A DNA stretch of 64,000 nucleotides from Xanthobacteraceae bacterium (lineage in GTDB: Bacteria; Pseudomonadota; Alphaproteobacteria; Rhizobiales; Xanthobacteraceae): NCBI GenBank assembly GCA_004297465.1, contig SCUB01000017.1, positions 62,001-126,000 on the forward strand, in the 5' to 3' direction. Each line of letters opens with the position of its first letter. Position 1 is the stretch's first letter. Positions 18,200 through 26,780 of this stretch are shown piece after piece. A program made the translations under genes and the position numbers. The notes beneath the pieces are model-generated. The model worked only from the letters and a program-made list of their open reading frames with translations, was not told where the DNA came from and ran no database searches.

Positions 18200-18227
18200 C
18201 GCGCGGGGGGACCTTGCCCCCCGCGTG
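18200..18227 (-). terminator. GC-rich intercistronic hairpin between cupin and transporter genes
   Basis: Arms CGCGGGGGG (18202-18210) and CCCCCCGCG (18217-18225) pair perfectly around 6 nt. The hairpin lies 15 bp past the cupin stop codon. The minus-strand sequence that follows (CGGTTCATTTCCC) has no continuous U tract, so this is more likely an attenuator, RNA-processing site or mRNA stabiliser than a full terminator. Confidence 0.5.
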
Positions 18228-18240
18228 GAATGTTGAGCGT

Positions 18241-18591
18241 TCACGCGGTCTTCTTGGGCACCACGAGATGGAACAGCTTGAGCGGCGCCGCGCCGGCCTG
18301 GCGGATATTGGCAGCTTCCTTCGGGCCGAGATAGATGCCGGCGCCCTTGCCGACCTGATAATCCTTGGCATCGAGGGTGATCACCCCCTCGCCTTCCATC
18401 AGGTAGATAAGCTGATGGTTGGAACTGTCGGCGGGCGTCTGCAGCGTCTCGCCGGCACCGAGCCAGCGCAGCGTGCCGACCACATTCTCGGCGCCGCATA
18501 GATCGCGGTTGAGGATTTCGGCGAACGCGCCCTGCCCGGCCGGCAGCTTCACGCGCGCGATGTCATTGGTGTTGATGAAGGTCGTCGTCAT
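18241..18591 (-). CDS. Small cupin-domain protein with degenerate metal site
   Basis: 116 residues, one cupin barrel. The first cupin motif reads PADSSNHQLIYLMEGEG (53-69), so the usual HxH pair is reduced to a single His59 and the conserved Glu is replaced. The second motif GKGAGIYLGPKEAANI lacks its His. The fold is likely kept but metal binding is doubtful. The ATG at 18591 is preferred to an upstream in-frame start because MTTTFINTND begins the cupin fold. It directly follows a second, metal-competent cupin, and the pair may form a mixed oligomer. Function unknown. Confidence 0.75.
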   Translation of the reverse strand: MTTTFINTNDIARVKLPAGQGAFAEILNRDLCGAENVVGTLRWLGAGETLQTPADSSNHQLIYLMEGEGVITLDAKDYQVGKGAGIYLGPKEAANIRQAGAAPLKLFHLVVPKKTA

Positions 18592-18629
18592 GATCGGAGT
18601 TCCCTGATTTTGAAAATGGTGCGCGGATT

Positions 18630-19043
18630 TCAGCTCTGGACCCACACCTTGCCGTCGACGCGATTCCACAACAGATCCTCCTTGGTGCCGTCGAGGATCG
18701 TGGTCTTGAAGCGGTTCGGGGCCTGGAACTCGAAATAGAACAGCGGCGTCACGCCGCGCAGGCGATGCTTGTCCTCGGCGGGGATGAACACCATGTCGCC
18801 GGACTTCACCTCGCGCACGCCTTCCGGCGTTTCCACCGTGCCGACGCCGTCAATGATGAAATAGAAATGCTCGCAGTTCTCATGCAGATGGTACGGCGAA
18901 GCGGCGCCCTGCTTGTAGTACATGACACCGGCGAGCATGTCGTCGATGTTGGCCAATTCCTGATTGACGAAGAAGATGCGCTCGCGGCCCGGCACGGCGG
19001 ACACGAGTTTCGGCAGTTCGTCCTGGTGAAAAATGTAGGCCAT
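18630..19043 (-). CDS. Small cupin-domain protein with intact metal ligands
   Basis: 137 residues, single cupin barrel. The metal motif is YHLHENCEHFYFIIDG: His52, His54 and Glu58 fit the HxH...E pattern, and His93 in PAEDKHRLRG completes the set. Such small cupins act as dioxygenases, isomerases, lyases or ligand sensors. Its place directly after the Fe-S subunit of the molybdoenzyme suggests work on a hydroxylated aromatic or enol product. The reaction cannot be named from sequence. Confidence 0.8.
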   Translation of the reverse strand: MAYIFHQDELPKLVSAVPGRERIFFVNQELANIDDMLAGVMYYKQGAASPYHLHENCEHFYFIIDGVGTVETPEGVREVKSGDMVFIPAEDKHRLRGVTPLFYFEFQAPNRFKTTILDGTKEDLLWNRVDGKVWVQS

Positions 19044-19082
19044 TGCAGTTCTCCCTGATGTGTCTGTCTTGATGTGCGCCGG

Positions 19083-19934
19083 TTATGATGCCGCCCCGAG
19101 CGAGATAACGCCGAGATAGGCGCTTTCCTTCACGGTGCAACTGATGCTCTTGGCCGCGAAGCGCTCGGCCTTGATGTCGATGTGATAGGCGCCGCCGTCC
19201 TGCGGCAATCCATCGAACCGGAAGTCGCCGAAAGTGTCGCTGACCGTGGCGGCAACCTGCGTCTCGTTCTTCTTGAGGATGATGCGCGCGCCGGCGACGC
19301 ACTCGGTGACGCCGCCGATCTCGCCGGCGACCGAGCCGCCGATCAGCAGCGAACGCACGCGGTGCAGGTTCTTGTAATAGACGCGCGGCTTGGTGCCGTA
19401 TTCGGGATTGAGCGTCTCGTAGCCCTCGGCCTTGGCGATGGCCGTCATTTCCGTGTCCTCGACACAGATCGAGCGCATCGCCTCGGTCGGACAGGACTGC
19501 GCGCCGCGAGTCTTGGTCCAGCCGCGGTCAAGCAGATGCGCATCGAACGGCCAGGCCTGCGGCAACTGCTTTTCTTCGTTCCACCATACCGCGCCGTACG
19601 GGCAGGCCTCGACGATCTGGCGCTGACCCTTGGCCTTCTCCGGCACGATAATGACAATGCCGTCGGCGCGCTTGACCACGGCGCCGTTCTTGGCAGCCTT
19701 GAGACAGGGCGCGTCATCGCAGTGATTGCAGGTCACCGGCAGATAGGCGACGTCGACCATGGGGAACGCGCCGCGCTCGGACTGGACGATGTCGATCCAG
19801 CGATGGCCGAGACGCGGCATCTCCTCCGCATAGCCCGGAAAGCTGTTGCCGTGATATTCGTCGTGGACCGCAAGCGCGCAATTGTTGCAGTTGAAGCACT
19901 TTTCCACGTCGATGAGAAGGTTCCACTTCTTCAT
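19083..19934 (-). CDS. Fe-S small subunit of a transhydroxylase/resorcinol hydroxylase-type molybdoenzyme
   Basis: 283 residues. The first 160 form a double ferredoxin fold; residues 195-283 form an Ig-like carboxypeptidase-regulatory-type domain, as in the small subunit of pyrogallol transhydroxylase. Cysteines are C13, C16, C19; C69, C72, C77, C111; C148 and C157. Compared from memory with the Pelobacter protein, the fourth Cys of the first motif is Val23, and a CxxC pair is Trp128/Asp131 (QAWPFDAHLL). Two 4Fe-4S clusters seem possible instead of three. The ATG at 19934 gives the standard start MKKWNLLIDVEKC. It lies 8 bp after the large-subunit gene. No signal peptide, so it is cytoplasmic. 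Confidence 0.85.
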   Translation of the reverse strand: MKKWNLLIDVEKCFNCNNCALAVHDEYHGNSFPGYAEEMPRLGHRWIDIVQSERGAFPMVDVAYLPVTCNHCDDAPCLKAAKNGAVVKRADGIVIIVPEKAKGQRQIVEACPYGAVWWNEEKQLPQAWPFDAHLLDRGWTKTRGAQSCPTEAMRSICVEDTEMTAIAKAEGYETLNPEYGTKPRVYYKNLHRVRSLLIGGSVAGEIGGVTECVAGARIILKKNETQVAATVSDTFGDFRFDGLPQDGGAYHIDIKAERFAAKSISCTVKESAYLGVISLGAAS

Positions 19935-19942
19935 GGGTACGC

Positions 19943-22900
19943 TCACTTCGCCAGCGCGGGCGCATCGACCCGCTGAGATTGCCGTGCTGTCCCGGACTTC
20001 TGGTCCTTGACGTCGTTCCACACCTCGACCTCGATCAGACAGGAATTGGCCGCCGTGCCGGTGACCTTCTTGGCGATCGAGCGCTTGGGCGTGAGCTGAT
20101 TGATGCAGCCGCCGCGATCCACCGAATAGCCCGGCTCACCGATCGGATCGTATACCGCCGAGGACTCGTAGGAGTGCACCGTGCCGCGCGGCAGCCGGTC
20201 GGTCACATGGGCCGCGCACAGCACCGCGCCGCGATCGTTGTAGAGGCGCACGATGTCGTGATGCTTGATGCCGCGCGCCGCGGCATCCTCGCTGTTGAGC
20301 CGCGCCACCCAGTAGTAATGGCCATCGACCAGCACGCGATGTTCCTTGATGTCGTTGATCGCGCTCTCCTTGCCGTCGCTCAGCGTGTGGTAGCTGAAGC
20401 GGTTGTGCGGCGAGATAAGCTGCAGCGGGTAGCGGTCATAGAGCTCCGTGCCCGGCCCTTCCCACGAACGGAAATACTTGACGACCGGCGGACGCTCAGG
20501 ATCGTTGGCATCGAACCGCTTGAGGCTTGAGCACTCGAACTCGAACTTGCCTGACTGCGTCTGCAGGCCCTCGAGGAACTTGTCGGTGTAGTCGCCCGGC
20601 AGCGGATGCGGCTCGGGAACGTCCTTCTTGCGGCCTTCGTAGAACCAGCGCAGCGCCACCGGATCGCGACGCTTCTCATCGAGCGGCGGCACCACATAGT
20701 AGCCGCGCTTGAGGAACTGCTTCCACGAGATTTGCTTGGGCAGGTCGGAGGCGTCGAACATGCGCTTGACCCAGTCGAGCTCGGTCATGCCTTCGGTGAA
20801 ATAGGCCGACAGTCCCAGACGCTGCGAAATCTCGGCGAAAATCTGGTAGTCCGACTTCGATTCGCCGACCGGCTCGATGCACTTGTGCTGCATCAGGATA
20901 ACGCGATGGTTCATTTGCGTCTGGCCGTGCAGCGCGTAACCGCCGGTGCCGCCGAACTCGCTGATGTCCCAGCGCTCAAACTGGGTGCAGGCCGGCAGGA
21001 TGATGTCGGCGAACTTGGCCTCGCCCTCGAACCAGATCGACTGACTGACCACGAACGGCAGCTTCTCGGTGCGGTACGCCTTCACGTAGCGGTTGCTGTC
21101 GTTCATGGTGCCGAGCGAGGCGCCGCCGATCTTGTAGAGCATCTGGATCGGCGCATGGCCCGGCGCGGGATAGCTGAACTTGCGGAACTGGCCCTCGATG
21201 GTCTTGCCGTCCCACGGATAGCCTTCCGCCTTGCCCTCGAGGATCGCCTCGGGAATCTGCAGCCGCGGCACCTTCTGGTACACCGGGTTGACGGTGAGCA
21301 GCTGCGGCATGCGCTGATAGAGGCTGATCGACAGGCCGGTGCCCTCGAGGTCGCCCGACAGGCCGCCGTCGGAGTAGCCCGGGAAGTAGAAGTGCAGGTC
21401 GATCGGGGTGCCCCACTGCATGTGGCCCCAGTTGACGCCGGGACGGCCCATGCCCTGCATGGCGTTGAGGCAGGCCAGCACGCGCGCCCACTGGATGCCG
21501 GTCGCCGAGCGGCAGGCGCCGCCATGGCCGTTGCCCCAGCCGCCGGCGCCGAGATAGGTCTTGCAGGAGCCCCAGCGCCGCGCCAGCGCGCGCACCTCGC
21601 GCGCTGAAACGCCGGTTTCGGCTTCCTGCCATTCCGGCGTCTTCGGAATGCCGTCTTCCTTGCCGAGCACGTAATCGGCGAACTTCTCGAAGCCGACCGA
21701 GCGCTCGGTGCAGAACTTCTTGTCATAGAGATTTTCGGTCAGCCACACATAGGCGATGGCGAAGGCCATCGCCGAGTCGGTGCCCGGCTTGGGCGCCATC
21801 CACTTGCCACCCAGGAGCGCCGCCGAGTTGTTGTAATAGGGGTCGATGTGGACGACCTCGATGCCCAGCTCCTTGAGCCACAGCCGACGGATCGTGCCTT
21901 CGTGCGCGGCGTAGGAACCGCTGGTGGTTTCCGGGTCGGCCGACCAGAACACCACCATGTCGCATTCCTTCATCAGGTCTTCGACGCAGCTGTAGGTCTC
22001 GGTCTGGCCGAGCCGCATGCTGTAGCCGAAGTGATGCATGGCGCCCCAGTACCAGCCTTCCCAGCTGTCGGGGTTGTGCACCACCTTGGTGGCACCGATC
22101 ATATTGAAGAAACGGAACGCGGTGCTGATGTAGTAGCCGATGTTGCCCCAGGTGTGGTGCGAGCCATGGTTGCACATGATGGCGCCCGGGCCGAAATCGC
22201 GTTTCACCCGGCTGATCTCGCTAGCGACGAGATCGAGCGCCTCGTCCCAGCTGATGCGCTCATAGCCGGAGATGCCGCGGTTCTCGCAGTTGCGCGCCCC
22301 CTTGGGATCGAAATCGACGCGCTTCATGGGATAGAGCACGCGGTCCGGCGAATAGAGCGTCGACTTGTGCGCCATGCTGTGCGGCGCCAGCGTCGTCTTG
22401 CGGGGCGGCGTGAAGGTCTTGCCGCGCGCCGTGATCGACCACGACGCGGCGTCTTCGTCGGTCAGTTCGATCGGAGTCAGGCGCACCACCTTGCCGTCCT
22501 TGACGAAGACGAACATCGGGCCGCCGTTGGTGTGGCTGACGAAGCGCGTGGTGCCGTCCGGCATCGGCGTGCCGAACTCGAGACCCTGCTGCTGCATGAT
22601 CATGAGGGTCTGGGTGAACCACAGCGTGAGTTCGTCCGGCCCCTCCATCGCCAGGTTGAAATTCTTGATGGCCTCGATCTGCTCGAGCCAGTTGAACGGC
22701 GGGGTCAGGAGCTTGGCCGCGATCTCGGCGGTGAGGAACTTGAGGCAGACATCCGGATTGGGATGAATGCCCTTGCGCGACTTCACCTTGCCGTTCTGGA
22801 ACGTGAGCCAGCGGCCCTGGCTATCGTCGACAATCTTGATCTGCGCGGTGAAATTCTTTTCACGCAGACGCTTGCCGAACTCCGGAAAACGGCGCGCCTG

Positions 22901-22963
22901 CAGACGCAACGCCTGCGCCAATCCAAAGAGCAAAATCGAGAACTTCATGGTGCTTACGGACAT
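19943..22963 (-). CDS. Molybdopterin large subunit, pyrogallol transhydroxylase/resorcinol hydroxylase-like, with N-terminal SCP2-like domain
   Basis: 1006 residues. Residues 1-125 look like an SCP2/sterol-carrier domain ([34 protein letters not shown]). About 876 residues of bis-MGD molybdoenzyme follow, close to the 875 I recall for the Pelobacter transhydroxylase alpha subunit. No Fe-S Cys motif precedes the Mo domain, as in that family. HNPDSWEGW gives Asp299-Ser300, matching the Asp and the Mo-ligating Ser of transhydroxylase, and NHGSHHTWG gives the active-site His region (269-270). GGAGAG lies 8 bp before the ATG at 22963. There is no twin-arginine signal, so it is cytoplasmic. It likely transfers a hydroxyl group onto, or oxidises, a polyphenol. 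The substrate is inferred. Confidence 0.85.
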   Translation of the reverse strand: MSVSTMKFSILLFGLAQALRLQARRFPEFGKRLREKNFTAQIKIVDDSQGRWLTFQNGKVKSRKGIHPNPDVCLKFLTAEIAAKLLTPPFNWLEQIEAIKNFNLAMEGPDELTLWFTQTLMIMQQQGLEFGTPMPDGTTRFVSHTNGGPMFVFVKDGKVVRLTPIELTDEDAASWSITARGKTFTPPRKTTLAPHSMAHKSTLYSPDRVLYPMKRVDFDPKGARNCENRGISGYERISWDEALDLVASEISRVKRDFGPGAIMCNHGSHHTWGNIGYYISTAFRFFNMIGATKVVHNPDSWEGWYWGAMHHFGYSMRLGQTETYSCVEDLMKECDMVVFWSADPETTSGSYAAHEGTIRRLWLKELGIEVVHIDPYYNNSAALLGGKWMAPKPGTDSAMAFAIAYVWLTENLYDKKFCTERSVGFEKFADYVLGKEDGIPKTPEWQEAETGVSAREVRALARRWGSCKTYLGAGGWGNGHGGACRSATGIQWARVLACLNAMQGMGRPGVNWGHMQWGTPIDLHFYFPGYSDGGLSGDLEGTGLSISLYQRMPQLLTVNPVYQKVPRLQIPEAILEGKAEGYPWDGKTIEGQFRKFSYPAPGHAPIQMLYKIGGASLGTMNDSNRYVKAYRTEKLPFVVSQSIWFEGEAKFADIILPACTQFERWDISEFGGTGGYALHGQTQMNHRVILMQHKCIEPVGESKSDYQIFAEISQRLGLSAYFTEGMTELDWVKRMFDASDLPKQISWKQFLKRGYYVVPPLDEKRRDPVALRWFYEGRKKDVPEPHPLPGDYTDKFLEGLQTQSGKFEFECSSLKRFDANDPERPPVVKYFRSWEGPGTELYDRYPLQLISPHNRFSYHTLSDGKESAINDIKEHRVLVDGHYYWVARLNSEDAAARGIKHHDIVRLYNDRGAVLCAAHVTDRLPRGTVHSYESSAVYDPIGEPGYSVDRGGCINQLTPKRSIAKKVTGTAANSCLIEVEVWNDVKDQKSGTARQSQRVDAPALAK

Positions 22964-23040
22964 CAGGTGTCTCTCCGCCCAGCGGTCACGGCGCAAACGC
23001 CAGCGACGGCTCATTCTTGGTTGGTTGGGTGGCACTCTAG

Positions 23041-23105
23041 TCAGGGAAATGATCGCTGGTGATGCAGAATCGTCACTGGGTGATCAACTCTGGTGATCAC
23101 CGCGC
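23041..23105 (-). promoter_or_regulatory. Repeated GGTGATCA elements upstream of the molybdoenzyme large-subunit gene
   Basis: The 243-bp space between the two molybdoenzyme genes contains GGTGAT three times (23058-23063, 23079-23084, 23092-23097). The last two extend to GGTGATCA, and the final copy is a full palindrome GGTGATCACC (23092-23101). TGATCA cores are 13 bp apart. This looks like a regulator-binding region for a promoter of the large-subunit gene. No clear -35/-10 pair could be assigned. Confidence 0.4.
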
Positions 23106-23206
23106 TGCGATCGCTTCGCATAACCATCCTATCGGCCGACGGGAATATGCCCCATCGGCCACGTCCAGGCAAAGCCCTCGCCGGGACCGGATCGCTTCCG
23201 CCTGGC

Positions 23207-25369
23207 CTATTCGGCCTCGACCTTGCCGACCTGGCACAGCAGCGCACGCAGCTGGTAAGTCCCCATGGCCGGATCGAATGGTGCCTGATTGTCGGTCAGC
23301 ATGTTGACGTTCGATTTCCACACCCCGTATTCAGGCCCCTGTTCCTCCGGGAACCACCAGCCATGCTGGGCGGAGATGACGCGCGGGTCGATGCCGGTGG
23401 TCAGCCGGGCCTTCTGCTTGATGCGGCCGCGGCGGGTTTCAATCCACATCCAGTCGTTGTTCTTGATGCCGTAGCGGGCAGCCGTCTCGGGATGGATCTC
23501 CACCACCGGATCGCGATGGGCGCGGCGCAGCTTCTCGACCTGACGGTGCTCGGAATTGAAATAGAACGGGATGCGCCCGCCCGTGGTCAGCACCAGCGGA
23601 TATTTGTCCGTCAGATCGGGACGGCTGATCGGGCTTTCCGGCGGCTCCTCGTAGCTCGGCAACGGCGCGTAACCCATGGCCTCGAACCGCGTCGAATAGA
23701 GCTCGATCTTGCCGGTCGGCGTCTTGAAGCCCTTCTCGTTCTCATACTTGTTGTAACGGAACGGAATCGTGACATGGCCGAGCTTCGTCAGTTCGGCGAA
23801 GGTCATGTCGAGACCGCCGGCCTTGAGCATGCCGTTGAGCACGTCCTGAACCGACTCGGTGCAGGAATCGAGCTTCATGCGGCGCGCCAGCTCGACGAAG
23901 ATCTCCTCGTCGGGCTTGGACTCGGCGATGCGCACCGCGCGCTGGTTGGCGAGCACGACGTTGGCGGCCACCGTCGGCAGGCCGGCAAGCTGGTCGAGCT
24001 CCGGCCACAGCGCCGCCGGCAAGAGGATGTCGGCGAGTTCCGCCGTCGGCGTCATGAACACGTCGGCGCAGAGGATGAAGTCGAGCTTCATCAGCGACTC
24101 GTAGACCAGCTTCGAGTTCGCCATGGTGGTGAGCGTGTTGTTGCCGAAAATGAGGAACGCCTTGACCGGATAAGGCTTGCCCTCGCGCATCGCCTGCAAG
24201 AGCGTGGGGATGTGCGCGGCCGGAAGGTCGGCGCCCTCGCCGCCCAGGAGCTTGAACTGGTCAGCACCGAGCCGCTTGGCGTTGGCCTCGGGGCTGAGCT
24301 TCTCGATCAGGCTGGGGAAGCGGCCCAGCCCCTTCATGCCGAACACCCAGCCGCCGGGCACGTCGATGTTGCCGGTCAGCACCGGGATCATCGACAGCGC
24401 GCGGATGGTCTGGATGCAGTTGGGCGTGTGCTCGATGGCGCAGCCCCATTCCAGCATCGCCGGCTTGGTGCGGGCGAACAGCCGCGCCGCGTCGCGAATC
24501 TTGTCGGCCGGCACCCAGGTGATCGGCTCGGCCCATTCGGGCGTGAAATTGCGCACATGCGCGGCGAGCTCGTCGAAGCCGTGGGTCCAGCGCTGGACGA
24601 ACTCGGCGTCGTAAAGCTTTTCCGCGATGATGACGTTGAGGAACGCCAGTCCCAACGCATCGTCGGTGCCGGGGCGCAGCTGCAGCCAGTATTTGGCGCG
24701 GCGCGCCAGTTCCGTTTCGCGCGGATCGACGACGATGATCTCGGGATTGGTGTCGAGCGCCTCGCGGACGCTGAAGCGGGTTTCGCCGTCAGGGCCGGAA
24801 TTGAGCGGATTGTGGCCCCAGAACATCATGCAGGCCGGCGGCGTGCCGCCGGTGTAATCCGCCACCGGGAAATCGCCCATGGTGAGGATGCAGGTGTTGA
24901 CGCGGGGGTGGAAGCACTGGGCAAAGCCCGGCTCGCACCAATTCGGCGTGCCGAGCGCATGGCCGAAGCGCGACACCCAGCGGATGTGGTGGCGCCCGGT
25001 GCCGGTGCCGAGCGCGATCGACCACGGCCCGTACTCCTGCTTGATGGCGCCGAGCCGTTCGGCGATCTCGTCGAGCGCCTCGTCCCACGAGATGCGCTGC
25101 CACTGGCCCGATCCGCGCGGCCCGATACGCCGCATCGGATATTTCAGGCGCTGGGGATGATTGACGAGATCGGCGGTCACCGTGCCGATCGGGCAGAGCC
25201 GGCCATGATTGAGCGGCGAATCGGGATCGCCTTCGACCTTGACGAGCTTGCCGTCCTGGACATGGAGCAGGATGCCGCACCCGCCATGACAACTGCGGCA
25301 CACGCTCTTGAGGACTTCAATCGGCGCGCTCGACGCGGCCGGCCTGGTATCGAGGTCGGTGACATTCAT
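23207..25369 (-). CDS. Molybdopterin oxidoreductase of the complex iron-sulfur molybdoenzyme type
   Basis: 720 residues. An N-terminal 4Fe-4S motif is formed by Cys24, Cys27, Cys31 and Cys59 (C-x2-C-x3-C-x27-C). Three MGD-binding domains follow, with WDEALDEIAERL, VVDPRETELARRA and a C-terminal molydopterin dinucleotide-binding domain containing TGGRIPFYFNSEHRQ. Cys152 in GFAQCFHPR is a candidate Mo ligand by position. There is no Tat signal and no dedicated Fe-S or membrane partner gene next to it. It lies upstream of the transhydroxylase-like pair in the same direction. It may be a polyphenol or quinol dehydrogenase in the same pathway, which is inference. Confidence 0.83.
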   Translation of the reverse strand: MNVTDLDTRPAASSAPIEVLKSVCRSCHGGCGILLHVQDGKLVKVEGDPDSPLNHGRLCPIGTVTADLVNHPQRLKYPMRRIGPRGSGQWQRISWDEALDEIAERLGAIKQEYGPWSIALGTGTGRHHIRWVSRFGHALGTPNWCEPGFAQCFHPRVNTCILTMGDFPVADYTGGTPPACMMFWGHNPLNSGPDGETRFSVREALDTNPEIIVVDPRETELARRAKYWLQLRPGTDDALGLAFLNVIIAEKLYDAEFVQRWTHGFDELAAHVRNFTPEWAEPITWVPADKIRDAARLFARTKPAMLEWGCAIEHTPNCIQTIRALSMIPVLTGNIDVPGGWVFGMKGLGRFPSLIEKLSPEANAKRLGADQFKLLGGEGADLPAAHIPTLLQAMREGKPYPVKAFLIFGNNTLTTMANSKLVYESLMKLDFILCADVFMTPTAELADILLPAALWPELDQLAGLPTVAANVVLANQRAVRIAESKPDEEIFVELARRMKLDSCTESVQDVLNGMLKAGGLDMTFAELTKLGHVTIPFRYNKYENEKGFKTPTGKIELYSTRFEAMGYAPLPSYEEPPESPISRPDLTDKYPLVLTTGGRIPFYFNSEHRQVEKLRRAHRDPVVEIHPETAARYGIKNNDWMWIETRRGRIKQKARLTTGIDPRVISAQHGWWFPEEQGPEYGVWKSNVNMLTDNQAPFDPAMGTYQLRALLCQVGKVEAE

Positions 25370-25530
25370 ATGGCAATATCCATTAGGCCGGGATTGCTAG
25401 GTGCTCGCCCGCTCATCAGCCGTGTCAGGATAAGAAGTGATGTGTTGCCATTGTGATGCAGATTTTGCGTCCGGTGATCGGGGATGTCGATCATTATACT
25501 TATATCAACCCCGAGACACGGAATTAATCG

Positions 25531-26445
25531 TCAGTTCGCGGCCAGATGGATTTGCTGTGCGGTGCAATGCAGTTCATCGAGGAAGGCCAGGCAGACCGGC
25601 GATAGTTCAAGATTGGCGCGGGCAATCACCGCGACGTCCCAGCGCGGCATCGGCGTGCGCATGAACAGTGGACGGATCCCTATCCGGCTGGCCGAATTGA
25701 CGAAAATCTGCGTGGGCAGCAGCGTCGCATAATCGCCGAGTTCGATCAGGCCGAGAGTACATGCGAATGAGGCGCACTCGATAATGCGTGCCGGCGGCGG
25801 CAGCCCGTTGCTGGCGAAGCAGTGGTCGAAAATATCGCGCCCCGTCTTGCTGGACCGGTAAACCACCCATTCGAGGTCGAGCAGGTCGGCCAGCGTAACC
25901 TGCCCGCGCTTGGTCATCGGATGATTGTCGCGCACGGCGGGCGTCACCGAATCGCGCAGCAAGATAGTCGCGCTGAGATCGTCGTCGGTCGGCTTTTCCG
26001 GAACCAGCGTGATGGCGAGATCGACATCGCCGCTTCGCAACGGCACCAGCACATGCGGGTAGATACCCTCCTGAATCTGGAACCGGACGCCGGGGCGCTT
26101 GCGCTTGAAATTCGTGATGGCGCGCGGCAGCAGGCTCATCGCCACCGCCGGCGAGGCGCAGAGACGAATGTCGCCGCTTTTCGCGTTGTGGAGTTCGTCG
26201 AGTTCGTTGCGGGCGTGGCGCAGTTCCGCCTCGATCAATTTGGCGCGCGACAGCAGCAATCGTCCCGCCGGCGTGGGAACGACACCGTGAACACTGCGGC
26301 TCAGAAGCTCGGTATGCAGCTCCTGTTCAAGCTGCTGGATGCTCTTGGTGACAGATGACTGCGACAGGTTGAGCTTGAGCGCGGCCTGACGGACCGCTCC
26401 CGCCTCAACGACAGCCAGAAAAATACGGAGTTGCTTGAGCAGCAT
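25531..26445 (-). CDS. LysR-family regulator, first gene of the catabolic island
   Basis: 304 residues. The helix-turn-helix lies within residues 1-60 (LRIFLAVVEAGAVRQAALKL, SQSSVTKSIQQLEQEL). The effector-binding domain begins near residue 90 (GDIRLCASPAVAMSLLP). The ATG at 26445 is used; the longer open frame upstream has no LysR-like sequence. It is co-directional with the molybdoenzyme genes, 161 bp upstream of the first, and is the likely pathway-specific regulator. Its inducer is probably an aromatic intermediate, which is inference. Confidence 0.88.
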   Translation of the reverse strand: MLLKQLRIFLAVVEAGAVRQAALKLNLSQSSVTKSIQQLEQELHTELLSRSVHGVVPTPAGRLLLSRAKLIEAELRHARNELDELHNAKSGDIRLCASPAVAMSLLPRAITNFKRKRPGVRFQIQEGIYPHVLVPLRSGDVDLAITLVPEKPTDDDLSATILLRDSVTPAVRDNHPMTKRGQVTLADLLDLEWVVYRSSKTGRDIFDHCFASNGLPPPARIIECASFACTLGLIELGDYATLLPTQIFVNSASRIGIRPLFMRTPMPRWDVAVIARANLELSPVCLAFLDELHCTAQQIHLAAN

Positions 26446-26780
26446 CGATATGAAGTCCGGAATTGAAGTTTGGACGATCTTAAGGTTCCGCCCGGCAAGT
26501 GAAAACCGGTTTCGGAACCGCCCGCCCGCTGGCAGCCCGGCGGACGGCTCCGGTCTTGCACCCACGATGGCAGAATCAGGCTCCGGTTTGGAGCATGAGA
26601 TTGCTTCTTTAACATCTAACCCACTGTTTACATGATAAATTTTACATTCCTGCAAGCTCTTACTAGATTTATCCGGATGGAGATCAGAATCACCTTCCCT
26701 GGGAATGAACCGCGTTACGCCAGCCGCCCCGCTCTCGTATCGTCTTGCGGGGCGCAATCCGGAAAACAGGACCTCACGTA
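26446..26780. other. Divergent intergenic region between lysR and purU
   Basis: 335 bp without a gene. The lysR side carries an inverted repeat GGTTCCG (26484-26490)/CGGAACC (26513-26519). The middle (26605-26680) is distinctly AT-rich, with repeated TTTA/TAAA runs, and is the likely site of divergent promoters and LysR binding. On the purU side the DNA returns to high GC. I cannot assign exact promoter boxes. Confidence 0.5.
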
